Part shown: piece by piece, positions 41,576 to 50,893 of the stretch
Numbering within the stretch: the stretch's first letter is position 1
Layout of the letters: each line of letters starts with the position of its first letter
Assembly: GCA_016703545.1 (NCBI GenBank)
Contig: JADJBX010000003.1
Coordinates: 186,001 to 250,000 of the forward strand
Length of the DNA stretch: 64,000 nt
Reading direction: 5' to 3'
Source of the DNA: Candidatus Amarobacillus elongatus
Lineage (GTDB): Bacteria; Chloroflexota; Dehalococcoidia; Tepidiformales; Tepidiformaceae
The notes under the pieces: model-generated
The model's input: only the letters and a program-made list of their open reading frames with translations
What the model was told of the DNA's origin: nothing
The model's database searches: none
Program-made: the position numbers and the translations under genes

Positions 41576-42145
41576 ATGCTCTTCGGCTTCCGCTCCATCC
41601 GCCGCTACCAGGTCATGCTGGCGATCATCGCCATCGTCTTTGGCGTCACGTCGGCGCTCACCACGAAGTCCTACACCGAGGAAAAGGAACCGGTTCTGCT
41701 CGGGCTGACGGCGCTGTTCATGGTGCTGTTCATCTGGATGTTCAGCCTCGCCCTGCGCGCTCCCACGTCGTTCGTCGCCGTCTCGGACGAGCGCACGCGC
41801 ATCCGGTTCGCCGGCTTCGTCGACACCGTTATCGATAACCGCAGCGTGATCGGCGTGCGCCTGGTGAAGCACCCCCTCTGGGGAGGCATCGGCGTCCGGA
41901 CGAGCTTCGGCGGCACCGTCGCCCTCGCCACGGCGACGGGGCAGGTGGCGGAACTCGTCTTACGCCAGCCCGTTCGCGTGTGGCTCATCCCGCGCATCCT
42001 GCCGGTACGGGCGAACAACCTCCGCCTCAGCATCCGCAACCCCCAGAAGCTCGTCGAGCGCTTCGGCGCACCCCCCGCCGAGCGGCCACAGCCGGCCGCG
42101 TCATCGAGGAAGGCCAGGACACGTGGATCTCGCGCTCGCCAGTAA
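41576..42145 (+). CDS. Hypothetical membrane protein with two N-terminal helices
   Basis: A 189-residue protein: two transmembrane helices (YQVMLAIIAIVFGVTSAL, about 11-28, and LLGLTALFMVLFIWMFSLAL, about 41-60) followed by a soluble beta-rich domain resembling a small PH-like fold (SFVAVSDERTRIRFAGFVDTV to VRVWLIPRILPVRANNLRL) and a basic tail. The domain call is a guess from pattern only. It sits inside the glycolytic operon between pgk and the apgM-like gene, overlapping the latter by 23 bases. No function is known. Confidence 0.6.
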   Translation: MLFGFRSIRRYQVMLAIIAIVFGVTSALTTKSYTEEKEPVLLGLTALFMVLFIWMFSLALRAPTSFVAVSDERTRIRFAGFVDTVIDNRSVIGVRLVKHPLWGGIGVRTSFGGTVALATATGQVAELVLRQPVRVWLIPRILPVRANNLRLSIRNPQKLVERFGAPPAERPQPAASSRKARTRGSRARQ

Positions 42146-42893
42146 GCTCACCCGCCCCGAGGGCGGGAAGATCGTGTTCTGTGCCATCGATGGACTTGGC
42201 GGCCTCGCCCGCGAAGAGACGCTTCGCAGTGAACTCGAAAAGGCGGATATCACCCACCTGGACCGGCTCGCCGCCCGCTCGGAGGTGGGCCTCACCGAGG
42301 TCGCCGGCCCGGGCCTTACCCCGGGACCACGTATTGGCTTGCTCGCGCTCCTGGGATACGACCCCCTGGAGTACGGCCCCGGCGCCGCCATTCCCGCTTT
42401 CAGCGACACCTGGAAGGCGCGCGCGGTCATGCTCACCCACGACGAAACCGCCGCCGGCGTCGCCCGCTCCGCGGGAATCGAGGTGCTCCCTGGTGACGGC
42501 GTGCAGTCGCAGATCGCGACCGTCCGCATTCGCCTCGCGGACTTCGACGTCTTCATCCTCCACATCACGGCCGTCGCCGAAGCGGCGTTCGCGCGCGATT
42601 TCCCGCGGAAGTGCCACGCGCTCTCCGAATTCGATGCGGCCCTGCCGGACCTGCAGTCGCTCGGCGCCGACGTGCTCGCGATCGGCGGGCCGCGCTCCAT
42701 TCCCGCCTTGCTGGCCACCCCGACGTGGCATCCCGTCCCGCTGCTCGTTTCGTCGGTCCACGGCCGCGAAGGCAACGCGCAGCACTTCAACGAGCAGGAG
42801 TGCCTGCGCGGCAGCCTCGGTATCATGCGGGCGGCGGACGTGATGCCGCTTCTGTTCGCCCACGCCCTTCGACTTCAGCCGTACGGAGACTGA
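42123..42893 (+). CDS. apgM-family protein with degenerate active site (probable pseudoenzyme)
   Basis: A 256-residue protein related to archaeal-type cofactor-independent phosphoglycerate mutase: IVFCAIDGLGG, then GPGLTPGPRIGLLALLGYDPLEYG. In active apgM the last segment reads PGSDTAHL.LLGYDP. Here the nucleophilic Ser, the Asp and the His become Pro, Arg and Leu. The later metal motifs GDHSTP and the AGHDGD region also appear replaced (GPRSIP; EAAFARDF). The usual ~400 residues are shortened. It keeps the fold but probably not catalysis. GTG 42123. It lies between pgk and tpiA, where a mutase would be expected. Confidence 0.75.
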   Translation: MDLALASKLTRPEGGKIVFCAIDGLGGLAREETLRSELEKADITHLDRLAARSEVGLTEVAGPGLTPGPRIGLLALLGYDPLEYGPGAAIPAFSDTWKARAVMLTHDETAAGVARSAGIEVLPGDGVQSQIATVRIRLADFDVFILHITAVAEAAFARDFPRKCHALSEFDAALPDLQSLGADVLAIGGPRSIPALLATPTWHPVPLLVSSVHGREGNAQHFNEQECLRGSLGIMRAADVMPLLFAHALRLQPYGD

Positions 42894-42894
42894 C

Positions 42895-43635
42895 ATGCGA
42901 CGCCCGTTCGTAGCCGGTAACTGGAAGATGAACACCACCGAGAGCGAGGCGCGGGATCTCGCCGGGGCGGTCGCCGCGGCGACCGCCGGCGCCGCCTGCG
43001 ACGTTGCGCTTGGAGTGCCATTCCCACACCTCGCCGCCGTCCGCGATGCGCTGCGCGGCACGCACGTCGCGGTCGCCGCCCAGGACGTCTATTGGGAGCC
43101 CAAAGGCGCCTTCACCGGCGAGGTGAGCGTTCCGATGCTCGCCGACTACTGCGCATACGTGATCGTCGGCCACAGCGAACGCCGTCAGTTCTTCGGCGAG
43201 ACCGACGAGTGGGTGCGCCGCAAGACGGCCGCGGTGCTGGCCTCGACCCTCGACCCGATCGTCTGCGTGGGCGAACTCCTCGAGGAGCGCCAGGGCGGCC
43301 AGACCGAGGCGGTGCTTGCCCGGCAGGTGGCCGAAGGGCTGGCCGGCATCAACCTCAGCGCGCGCGTCACCGTCGCCTACGAACCCGTCTGGGCCATCGG
43401 AACGGGCGAAACCGCCACCCCGGAGATGGCGCAGGCGGCATGCGCGTTCATTCGCGGTGAGCTGCGCAAGCTCTGTGGCGATACCGCCGACGCCATCCGC
43501 ATTCAGTACGGTGGCAGCGTAAACTCCGCAAACGCGGCCGAGCTGCTTTCGCAGCCCGACATCGATGGCGCCCTCGTCGGTGGCGCCTCGCTGAAGGCCG
43601 ACCAGTTCGCGCCGATTGTCGCTGCCGCGAGGTGA
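42895..43635 (+). CDS. tpiA: Triosephosphate isomerase
   Basis: A 246-residue TIM barrel interconverting dihydroxyacetone phosphate and glyceraldehyde-3-phosphate. AGNWKMNTT carries the electrophilic Lys, VGHSERRQFFGE the catalytic His, AYEPVWAIGTGETAT the general base Glu and its flexible loop, and QYGGSVNSANA the phosphate clamp. All are intact. ATG 42895 is 1 base after the apgM-like stop. Its stop overlaps the miaA GTG (GTGA). Confidence 0.97.
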   Translation: MRRPFVAGNWKMNTTESEARDLAGAVAAATAGAACDVALGVPFPHLAAVRDALRGTHVAVAAQDVYWEPKGAFTGEVSVPMLADYCAYVIVGHSERRQFFGETDEWVRRKTAAVLASTLDPIVCVGELLEERQGGQTEAVLARQVAEGLAGINLSARVTVAYEPVWAIGTGETATPEMAQAACAFIRGELRKLCGDTADAIRIQYGGSVNSANAAELLSQPDIDGALVGGASLKADQFAPIVAAAR

Positions 43636-44555
43636 CCCTGCGGCGGCTCGTCGCCATCGTGGGGCCGACCGCCGCGGGCAAGTCCGCCCTCGCCCTCGAA
43701 CTCGCGGAGGCGCTGGGCGGCGAAATCGTGAACGCGGACAGCCGCCAGGTGTACCGCGGCATGGACATCGGCACGGCGAAGCCTTCCCCGGCCGAGCGCG
43801 CGCGCGTGCCGCATCACCTGTTCGACATCGCCGGGCCGGGTGAGGGATACAGCCTCGCGCTCTTCCAGCGTGATGCCCGCGCGGCCCTGCACGAGATCTG
43901 GGCGCGGGGCGCGTTCCCGTGGCTCGTCGGTGGCACCGGCCAGTACGTCTGGGGGCTGCTTGAAGCCTGGAACGTGCCCGAAGTCGCGCCCAACGAGGCG
44001 CTGCGCGCGCGGCTCGCCGACTTCGTGGAGAAGGAAGGTCCGGCCCTCCTCCACGAAATGCTCCGCGAACTCGACCCCGTGTCCGCCGGCCGCATCGAGC
44101 CGAACAACGTCCGACGCGTCATCCGGGCAATCGAAGTGACGCGCCTGACGGGCCAGCCATTCTCCGAGTGGCAGGTACACGGCGACCCCGGCTTCGAATT
44201 CCACGTGCTCGGCGTCGACCTGCCGAACGAGACCCTCCACCCCCGCATCGACGCGCGCGTACTCGAGATGTTCGATGCGGGATTCGTGGACGAAGTGCGG
44301 GAGCTCCTGGCTCGAGGCGTGGCACCCACCGCGCCCGCGATGTCGTCGATCGGCTACAGCCAGGTCGTGCGGCACCTCGCCGGCCAATGCACGCTCGCCG
44401 ACGCCATCGCCGAGACCCAGCGGGCAACACGGCAGCTCGCGCGCCGTCAGCGCCAGTGGTTCCGGCACGGCGACAGCCGTATCACGTGGGTGAACGACCC
44501 CGCGCAGGCGCGGGCGGCAGTGCACGAGTTCGTGTGGTCCGCCGTGGCCGGCTAA
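43632..44555 (+). CDS. miaA: tRNA dimethylallyltransferase
   Basis: A 307-residue enzyme that isopentenylates A37 of UNN-reading tRNAs. IVGPTAAGKSALALELA is the P-loop, NADSRQVYRGMDIGTAKP the dimethylallyl-diphosphate site, LVGGTGQYVWGLLE and RRVIRAIEVTRLTGQPFSEWQ further landmarks, ending in SIGYSQVV. The final TTRQLARRQRQWFR-type tail contacts tRNA. GTG start overlapping tpiA. It closes the operon and abuts treZ tail to tail with a 4-base overlap. Confidence 0.95.
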   Translation: MTLRRLVAIVGPTAAGKSALALELAEALGGEIVNADSRQVYRGMDIGTAKPSPAERARVPHHLFDIAGPGEGYSLALFQRDARAALHEIWARGAFPWLVGGTGQYVWGLLEAWNVPEVAPNEALRARLADFVEKEGPALLHEMLRELDPVSAGRIEPNNVRRVIRAIEVTRLTGQPFSEWQVHGDPGFEFHVLGVDLPNETLHPRIDARVLEMFDAGFVDEVRELLARGVAPTAPAMSSIGYSQVVRHLAGQCTLADAIAETQRATRQLARRQRQWFRHGDSRITWVNDPAQARAAVHEFVWSAVAG

Positions 44556-46380
44556 CGGACGCTTTCGAAGAAGGCGGCGGCGTGCGGCGGCATCACGATC
44601 GCGCCGCCCTCGGCGCGCGGCGCGCGCCCGAATCCCCCGAACCGCCCTTCGTCCGTGCACAGAACCGACTCCACGCGCCCCTCCGCCGGCACGCTCACCT
44701 CGTCCCCGAAGTTGACCACCAGCCGCCGGCTTCCCGCGTTCGTCTCGATGTGCACGGCGATCGCCCGTTCACCGGCGGCCGTGACCGTCAGCGGCGGGCG
44801 GCCTCGCCGTGCCTCGACCAACACGGGATCCTGCGCACGCAGGCGAAGCAGCTCGCGGTACAGCCCACGCAGGAGGCGGCCCGCGCCCCGTTCCGCCTCG
44901 GCCCAGGGCACCCTTGAATCGACGAAAGTGGCGGTGGCCTGCGGATCAGGGACGAGGTCGCGAACCGCCGGGTCGCTGAACGCCGAGAACGCCGCGAACT
45001 CCTGTCGCCGCCCTTCGGTAACCAGCCGTCCCAGCCCCGGCTCGTGCTCGGTGAAGTACTGAAACGGCGTCGAGGCCGCGAACTCCTGGCCCTGGAACAG
45101 GAGCGGGGTCGCGGGCAGCAGCAACAGGAGCGCCGACGCGGCGGCGAAATCGCAGAGACCGGCCGTGGTGTTGAGCCGCAGCCCCAGCGCCCGGTTGCCG
45201 ACCTGGTCGTGGTTCTGGATGCAGTACACGAACGACGTCCATGCGAGCCCGTCCGCCGGGGTGCCCCTCGCCTCGTCCGTACCCGGAGCGCATTGCCCTT
45301 CGTAGAGCCAGCCTTGCCGGATCGTGCGAGCGAGCTCGGCGGCGGTCCCCGCGAACCCGCCGAGGTACCCCTCGCGTTCCGCGTGGAGGATGGTGCGCAC
45401 GCCGTGATGGAAGTCGTCGGCCCAAACGGCATCGAACCCGAACCCTTCGGGGCGTGGCAGGAGGTATCGGCGATCGTTTTCGTGCGTCTCGGCCGTGAGG
45501 TAGGCGACGTGCCCGCCGCGCGGGTGCGCCACGGCGGCGTCTTTGAGTGCGCCAAGGATGTGGCGCGGGAGTCGTCGGCGATCTCGTGGGTGGCATCCAG
45601 CCGGAACCCGTCGATGTGGTATTCGTGGATCCAGTGCAGCAGGTTCTCCGTGAAGAACCCGCGAACGGATTCGCTGCCCCGGTCATCGAAGTTGAGCGCG
45701 TCGCCCCAGGGGGTCTTGTGCCGAGGTGTGGTGTACCTCGGCGAGAACAGACCGAGGTAGTTCCCGTCGGGCCCGAGGTGGTTGTAGACCACGTCCAGGA
45801 TCACGGCGACACCGGCGGCATGGGCGGCGTCGATGAAGCGTCGAAACGCTTCCGGGCCGCCGTACGGGGCCGCCGGGGCGAACAGCGATACGCCGTCGTA
45901 CCCCCAGTTGCGGCCGCCGGGGAACGACGCCACCGGCATGACCTCGATCGCGTTCACGCCAAGGTGAACCAGGTACGGCAATTTCTCGATCGCGGCGTCG
46001 AAGGTGCCCTCGCCCGTGAACGTGCCGATGTGGCATTCGTACAGCACCAGGTCGGCGAAGGGCGCCGGCCGACACCCCGCATCCGTCCACGCGAACGCCC
46101 TCGGGTCCACGACCTCGGAGGGACCGTGCACACCGTCGGGCTGGCTGCGCGAACAGGGGTCCGGCGCGACGGTGCCGCCGGCGTCGTAGGCGTACCTCGT
46201 CCCCGCCCCGGCTCCGGGGACGAAGGCCCTGTGGTATTCGCCGTCCCGTTCGAGCGCGATGCGACGCTGCCCGTCGCCCTGGTACAGGAGCAGGGTGACA
46301 TCGGCTTCGGGCGCCCACACGCGGAACCTGACACCGTCGTCCGACGCGATCGCGCCGAGGGTCGGGGTCCACGGGCTCAT
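44552..46380 (-). CDS. treZ: Malto-oligosyltrehalose trehalohydrolase (frameshift near 45560)
   Basis: About 610 residues with one base restored. The N-terminal carbohydrate-binding domain (VRFRVWAPEADVTLLLYQGDG) and the GH13 start (LVLYECHIGTFTGEGTFDAAIEKLPYL, DVVYNHLGPDGNYLG, FRLDATHEIADDS) are in one frame. After DDSRAT the true frame continues ILGALKDAAVAHPR, LLPRPEGFGFDAVWADDFHH and YCIQNHDQVGNRA. It releases trehalose from maltooligosyl-trehalose. ATG 46380 overlaps the treY stop. The pair makes trehalose from glycogen-type glucans, often an osmo- or thermoprotectant. Confidence 0.9.
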
Positions 46381-49121
46381 TGGGCCGTCCCGATGGCGAC
46401 CGCGGCGAGCCCGGAGTCCAGGCGCGTGCCCGGCCAGGTGGCGGGGTCGATGAGCTCCCCCGTGAGGGCGTCGCACCACCGCAGCGCGGGTGAGAGGCCG
46501 ACCAGCGTGTCCGCCCAGGTCCCGGCGCGAAAGGCGCCCTCGCGTTCCACGAGCCGGAAGCAGCGTATGGGGATGGCCACCGCGAGCAGCTCGCCCTCGG
46601 CCTCGCGTTGGAACGCGAAGAGTCGTGATTCGAGGCTGCCGGCCGGCTGCAGCGGCGCGTAGCTGCCTTCGGCGAACAGCCGCGGATGCTGGCTCCGCAG
46701 CGCGAGCAGCCGCCGCGTCAGCCACAGCTTGCGCTCGTCGATGCCCACATCGGGTGGGCTCGCGGCAAGCGCGGCGACGCGCCCGGCGAGTGCTTCGAAG
46801 TCCACCGGGCGGCGGTTGTCCGGGTCCGTGAGCGAAAGCGACACGCACTCCGTGCCCTGGTAGATGTCCGGGAAGCCCGGGGCCAGCATCTTCAACGCCA
46901 GCGCGGAGAGCGTGTTCAGCGCCGCCGCCGGCTGGATGCGCTGAACGAGAGCACTGACCCGCCGCTGAAAGGCGCCCGACTGCACGGGGTCGAGGATGCG
47001 GTCGATGAAGGCGAGCGTTTCCTCCTCGTAGGCGTCGTTGGGCCGCATCCAGCTGGTCTCCAGCTTCGCCTCGCGCATCGCCTTACGGGCGTGTTCGCGG
47101 ATCCGCTCGCGGTACTCGGGCCCTGGGCCCTCGGCCGGCCAGCTTCCGACCAGCGTCTGGTAGAGGTAGTACTCGAACCGGCTGCCGGGCGCTTCCTCGT
47201 CCTCGCCGCGGCGCTTGTGCCGCGCATTGAGCCGCACGAACGCGTTCACCTCGCGGTCCCAATCGCGCGCGATCTCGGAAAGGACGTCGAGCCGCGCGCG
47301 CACGTCCTCCGACCGCTTCGTGTCGTGGGTCGAGCTCGCGGACATGGCCCCGGGCCAGTGCTCGGCGCGGTCGGTCATCCACGTATGCACCTCGGCCGGC
47401 GTCCGTCCGAAGCTGTCCGGGTCGCCGCCGACTTCGTTCATGGAGAGCAGCCGGATGAAGCGGAAGAAGGAGGTGTCTTCGACGCCCTTGGCCGTGACCG
47501 GGCCGGAAAGCTGCTGAAACCGCCGCCGGAAGTGCTCGCGGCGCGTACGCTCGTCGGGGTCCAGGTCCCCTTCGAGCAACAGGACCTCGCACACGAACGC
47601 GACCGCGAGGTCCGACAGGTAGGGCTCCCGGTGAAGGGCGAGACCGGTGGCCCGCTCGATGATGGAGCGCGCGTGGCCCGCATCGCCAGACATGTACGTG
47701 CGGTACACCGGAAACGCCGCGAGCGTGCCACTGAGGGCGTCCCGCAACGCCCGGAGGGTGAGGTCGCGAAACCGGCGGCGCCGCTGCGCGATGCGGTACA
47801 GCTCCGCCGCAAGCACGTTCAGTTCGCCGGAGAATGCCGCCCGCGCGAGCTGACGCTTGGCGCCGTAGGTGGTGGTTTCGAAGGAGCTCGAATCGCCCGT
47901 CTGCTGGCGGCGCGTCATCTCCATCCGGTCCCGCCCCGCCGGGTCGACGAGCAGGCTGTCGACGCGCGCCATGAACTCGTACCCCGTCGCGCCATCGACC
48001 GGCCAACTCGCCACGAGTCGCTCATCGCCCTCCAGGATCTTCTCCACATAAATCGGGATGTTCTTGCGCGTGACCCCTTCGGCGGCTCGATCGAGGCCTT
48101 CGCGCAGGCGAACGAGGTACCCCTGCGGGTCGTACAGGCCGTCGATGTGGTCCACCCGCACGCCCGTCACGAACCCGCTCGCGACAAGGTCGAACACGAG
48201 CCGGTGGACGTGATCGAAGACGTCCTCACGTTCCACCCGGATGCCCGCGAGCGTGTTCACGTCGAAGAAGCGGCGGTAGTTGAGTTCCTCCGCGGAGACG
48301 CGCCAGTCGGCGATGCGGTAATGCTGGCGTGCGAGCAGGTCGTCCAGCCGGTCGTAGCTCGCGGGGTCGTCTGGCGTACCGTTGAACAGCGTCACCTGCC
48401 GCTCAAGGTGGCCGAGGAGCGCGGGCTCGTCGCGCATCAGGGTGCGCCACTGGACGAGCAGCTTCTCCAGCCGATCCGGCTCCTCCCGTTGCAGCGCTTC
48501 CAGCAGCTCGATCAGGGACGTGAGGGACGCCGGGTCGCGAAGCTGCTCCCGAAGGTCGACGGGCGGCAGCCCGACGAGCGAGGCGAAGGTGCCTGGGGCG
48601 ATCGGCAGCGTCTGGCCGTAGTAGCGCAGGACGGGTTCGCCCTCGTCAATCGCCAGCTGCAGCTCCCCCGATTCGAGGGCCATGCCGAACGGCTGTCCGA
48701 GGATGGGGACGACGACCTTGCCCGCCGGCATCTGGGGCTGGCCGGCCCAGTCAATATCGAAGTAGCCGGCGTAGCGAGAGCCGGGGCCGTAGCGGAGGAC
48801 GTCCCGCCACCATGGGTTCTCCCACCCGACGCCCACATGGTTGGGGACGATATCGAGGATGAGCCCCATATCGTTGTCGCGCAGCAGCCCGGCGAGGTCG
48901 TAAAACGCGGCCAGGCCCCCGAGCTCGGGATTGACCTGGCCGTGGTCGAAGACATCGTAGCCGTGGGTGCTGCCCGGCGAGGCCGCGAAGATCGGCGAGA
49001 GGTAGAGGTGGGAGACACCGAGGTCGCGCAGGTAGGGGACGACTTCAGCGGCGCGCGCGAACCCGAAGCCCGCATGGAGCTGCAGCCGGTAGCTGGCCGA
49101 CGGCGTTCCGTAGCGGCTCAT
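46377..49121 (-). CDS. treY: Malto-oligosyltrehalose synthase
   Basis: A 914-residue GH13 enzyme turning the reducing end of maltodextrins into a trehalose unit. The N-terminal SASYRLQLHAGFGFARAAEVVPYLRDLGVSHLYLSPI and GLILDIVPNHVGV are family landmarks; GVRVDHIDGLYDPQGYL holds the nucleophile Asp. A C-terminal STHDTKRSEDVRARLDVLSE follows. ATG 49121. It is followed by treZ (ATGA overlap) and preceded by a 56-residue gene. The debranching enzyme treX/glgX is not in the window. Confidence 0.95.
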   Translation of the reverse strand: MSRYGTPSASYRLQLHAGFGFARAAEVVPYLRDLGVSHLYLSPIFAASPGSTHGYDVFDHGQVNPELGGLAAFYDLAGLLRDNDMGLILDIVPNHVGVGWENPWWRDVLRYGPGSRYAGYFDIDWAGQPQMPAGKVVVPILGQPFGMALESGELQLAIDEGEPVLRYYGQTLPIAPGTFASLVGLPPVDLREQLRDPASLTSLIELLEALQREEPDRLEKLLVQWRTLMRDEPALLGHLERQVTLFNGTPDDPASYDRLDDLLARQHYRIADWRVSAEELNYRRFFDVNTLAGIRVEREDVFDHVHRLVFDLVASGFVTGVRVDHIDGLYDPQGYLVRLREGLDRAAEGVTRKNIPIYVEKILEGDERLVASWPVDGATGYEFMARVDSLLVDPAGRDRMEMTRRQQTGDSSSFETTTYGAKRQLARAAFSGELNVLAAELYRIAQRRRRFRDLTLRALRDALSGTLAAFPVYRTYMSGDAGHARSIIERATGLALHREPYLSDLAVAFVCEVLLLEGDLDPDERTRREHFRRRFQQLSGPVTAKGVEDTSFFRFIRLLSMNEVGGDPDSFGRTPAEVHTWMTDRAEHWPGAMSASSTHDTKRSEDVRARLDVLSEIARDWDREVNAFVRLNARHKRRGEDEEAPGSRFEYYLYQTLVGSWPAEGPGPEYRERIREHARKAMREAKLETSWMRPNDAYEEETLAFIDRILDPVQSGAFQRRVSALVQRIQPAAALNTLSALALKMLAPGFPDIYQGTECVSLSLTDPDNRRPVDFEALAGRVAALAASPPDVGIDERKLWLTRRLLALRSQHPRLFAEGSYAPLQPAGSLESRLFAFQREAEGELLAVAIPIRCFRLVEREGAFRAGTWADTLVGLSPALRWCDALTGELIDPATWPGTRLDSGLAAVAIGTAQ

Positions 49122-49139
49122 CGAGCGCCGCCGGAGCGG

Positions 49140-49310
49140 CTAGCGAACCCCCGGGACGACTTCAGCGACCTGCGCCGGGCGCAGCGAGCGGCGGCGCACG
49201 ATGCGCCGGTTCGCAAGGTCGACAACCCAGACAGGCGAATCCTCCAGCTCATCCGGCCGGCGCACGGGCGCGGGCACGTCGAACAGGACGGGGTCAGGGT
49301 CGCGATCCAT
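49140..49310 (-). CDS. Small conserved-looking protein upstream of treY (56 aa)
   Basis: A 56-residue ORF that is easily missed: MDRDPDPVLFDVPAPVRRPD followed by ELEDSPVWVVDLANRRIVRRRSL and AQVAEVVPGVR. GGAGG sits 6 bases before ATG 49310, and it ends 18 bases before treY, so it is the first gene of the treYZ operon. Composition (Val/Pro/Arg, one WVVDL strand) is unlike the neighbouring antisense frames. Function unknown; possibly a small regulator or subunit. Confidence 0.6.
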   Translation of the reverse strand: MDRDPDPVLFDVPAPVRRPDELEDSPVWVVDLANRRIVRRRSLRPAQVAEVVPGVR

Positions 49311-49391
49311 CGGAAGTCCTCCGGCCCGATGGGGATACGGGGCCGCCGGCCATCCGTCAGCCTCCTGTCCACCGGGTTACTGGGCTTCGTC

Positions 49392-49397
49392 AGCATA
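49392..49397 (-). promoter_or_regulatory. Possible extended -10 (TGATTATGCT) for the treYZ operon
   Basis: On the minus strand TATGCT with an upstream TG-type extension lies about 80 bases before the 56-residue gene. No convincing -35 is present. The gap 49311-49568 holds nothing else I can support. Confidence 0.3.
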
Positions 49398-49568
49398 ATC
49401 AGATCCATAACGTGCGTGAGTTGCAGAGCCGCCACCTGTGATTGCGAATCCATATCCGGTCCCGGCAGCCGCTCCGCCGATGCGCTCCGGCCCGCACTTC
49501 GAACGTACCGTGGCCGCCGCATCGCCCGCCTGTCAGCGCGGGCGGCCCGGCGTCACCAGCATTGCAGC

Positions 49569-49910
49569 TTAGCGCGGGGGGTAGTCCACGGTTGCGGTCG
49601 CCGTGTACTCGCCAGGCTCCACGGAGAACTCGATCACGACGATCACGTTCGACCGTGCGCGGACCTTCGCCGTCTCGTTCGCGGAGTACTCCCTGCCGCT
49701 CGCCGAGCGCAGCACGGCTTCGACCTCGATTTCGCCGTTGCCGCGGCTCTCGTTCTCCACCGTGACCTCGACGACGTAGGGGCTGCCCTCGGTCTCCGGT
49801 GGCGTCACCTCCACCGATGCCACGGTCGGACGCGGGCCGGAGCAGCGGAGTGAGAACAGCACCACGAGCCCGGCAAAGCAGACCATCCCGGCGGCGAACA
49901 GCAGCTTCAT
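49569..49910 (-). CDS. Membrane-anchored beta-sandwich hypothetical protein
   Basis: A 113-residue protein: one N-terminal hydrophobic helix (LLFAAGMVCFAGLVVLFSL) followed by RCSG, then an Ig-like or CARDB-like stretch VASVEVTPPETEGSPYVVEVTVENESRG and a closing EFSVEPGEYTATATVDYPPR. The cysteine after the helix could be a lipid anchor, though the lipobox is poor. ATG 49910 overlaps the stop of the preceding gene (ATGA), so the two proteins are co-made and may interact outside the membrane. Confidence 0.6.
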   Translation of the reverse strand: MKLLFAAGMVCFAGLVVLFSLRCSGPRPTVASVEVTPPETEGSPYVVEVTVENESRGNGEIEVEAVLRSASGREYSANETAKVRARSNVIVVIEFSVEPGEYTATATVDYPPR

Positions 49911-50875
49911 GTCCCCGGCACCCAGGGCGGCAGCACGATGATGTACGCAATCGCCGCGACCGACGCGACGACCACCATCGCCGCCAGACCCATCGTGGCC
50001 ACCGGGTCCGCACGCCGCTCCGAGCGCGAGAGGCTGGCGATGCCGAGCGGCTCGGGGATGATGGGCAGCTTGTGCTCGGCCGAGTACTCGAAGTCGGGGA
50101 GAAACGCCTCGGCGCGCACGGACGCCGTGACTGCGCGCATGCAACTGCCGATGATGGCGCACTCCTCGTCGGTCAGCCACACCGTGGGCCATAGCTCCTC
50201 GACGTTCAGCGCGCGCCGCAGATTCTGCGCGAATTGCACCGTCCCCAGGTACGCACGCTGCGACTCATCGTCGACGCCGTTCCAGTGCACCGGATCGATA
50301 TCGAGGCCGGGCATGCGATCGCCGATGGCCGCCTGGACCTGGCGGGCGAAGTACGCGAGCAGGTTGTTGGAACCGCCCCGCCCGCGGTAGGCGATGCGCG
50401 CACCCTCGACGCGGAGCTCGCCGGCGTGGCCGTACTCGTCCGCGATGGGGAATGCGAAATGCTGGAACGGCTGCCCCTCGCGTTCGATGACCACGTTCAA
50501 CGCGGCCGAGCGTCCTTCGCGCGGTTGCTGGCGTTCGAACGCGCGCGTCCGGGCCTTCTCGGCGGCGTCGCGCCCGCGCACCATCGCCAGGACGCCCCAA
50601 CCCGCCAGCCGTACCGCGCCGAGCGCGCCGCGGGACGACAGGATGGCGATGTACGCGAAGAAGACGAGGAAGAACGCTATCGTCAGCGTCTCGACGTTCG
50701 AACGCTGCGCGAGCGTGACGAAGAACTTGCCGCGCCAGCACAACAGCACAATGCCGGCAAGCGAGGAGATGAAGAGCACCGCGTAGATGGTCGAAAGGCG
50801 TCGTACCCGTGTGGCGTACTCGGTCGCGTCTGCCGTCGCGGGTTCGCGGACAAACGTGCGGGCGAAGTCGGACAA
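49907..50875 (-). CDS. Hypothetical membrane protein
   Basis: A 322-residue protein of unknown family. Two helices near the N-terminus (LSTIYAVLFISSLAGIVLL, VETLTIAFFLVFFAYIAIL), a soluble region of about 180 residues (NVVIEREGQPFQHFAFPIADEYGHAGELRVEG onwards, later VWLTDEECAIIGSCMRAV), and a C-terminal helix (GLAAMVVVASVAAIAYIIVL). It is co-translated with the small anchored protein at 49569. No catalytic motif is apparent. It follows the SDR gene on the same strand by 18 bases. Confidence 0.6.
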   Translation of the reverse strand: MSDFARTFVREPATADATEYATRVRRLSTIYAVLFISSLAGIVLLCWRGKFFVTLAQRSNVETLTIAFFLVFFAYIAILSSRGALGAVRLAGWGVLAMVRGRDAAEKARTRAFERQQPREGRSAALNVVIEREGQPFQHFAFPIADEYGHAGELRVEGARIAYRGRGGSNNLLAYFARQVQAAIGDRMPGLDIDPVHWNGVDDESQRAYLGTVQFAQNLRRALNVEELWPTVWLTDEECAIIGSCMRAVTASVRAEAFLPDFEYSAEHKLPIIPEPLGIASLSRSERRADPVATMGLAAMVVVASVAAIAYIIVLPPWVPGT

Positions 50876-50893
50876 GCAGAGCTCCTGGGCGGC

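Noticed and set aside
46686..49853. A plus-strand open frame over 1000 codons long opposite treY
   Set aside because: High GC leaves antisense frames open. It has no recognisable domain and is rich in Arg, Val and Ala; the minus strand encodes a full treY.
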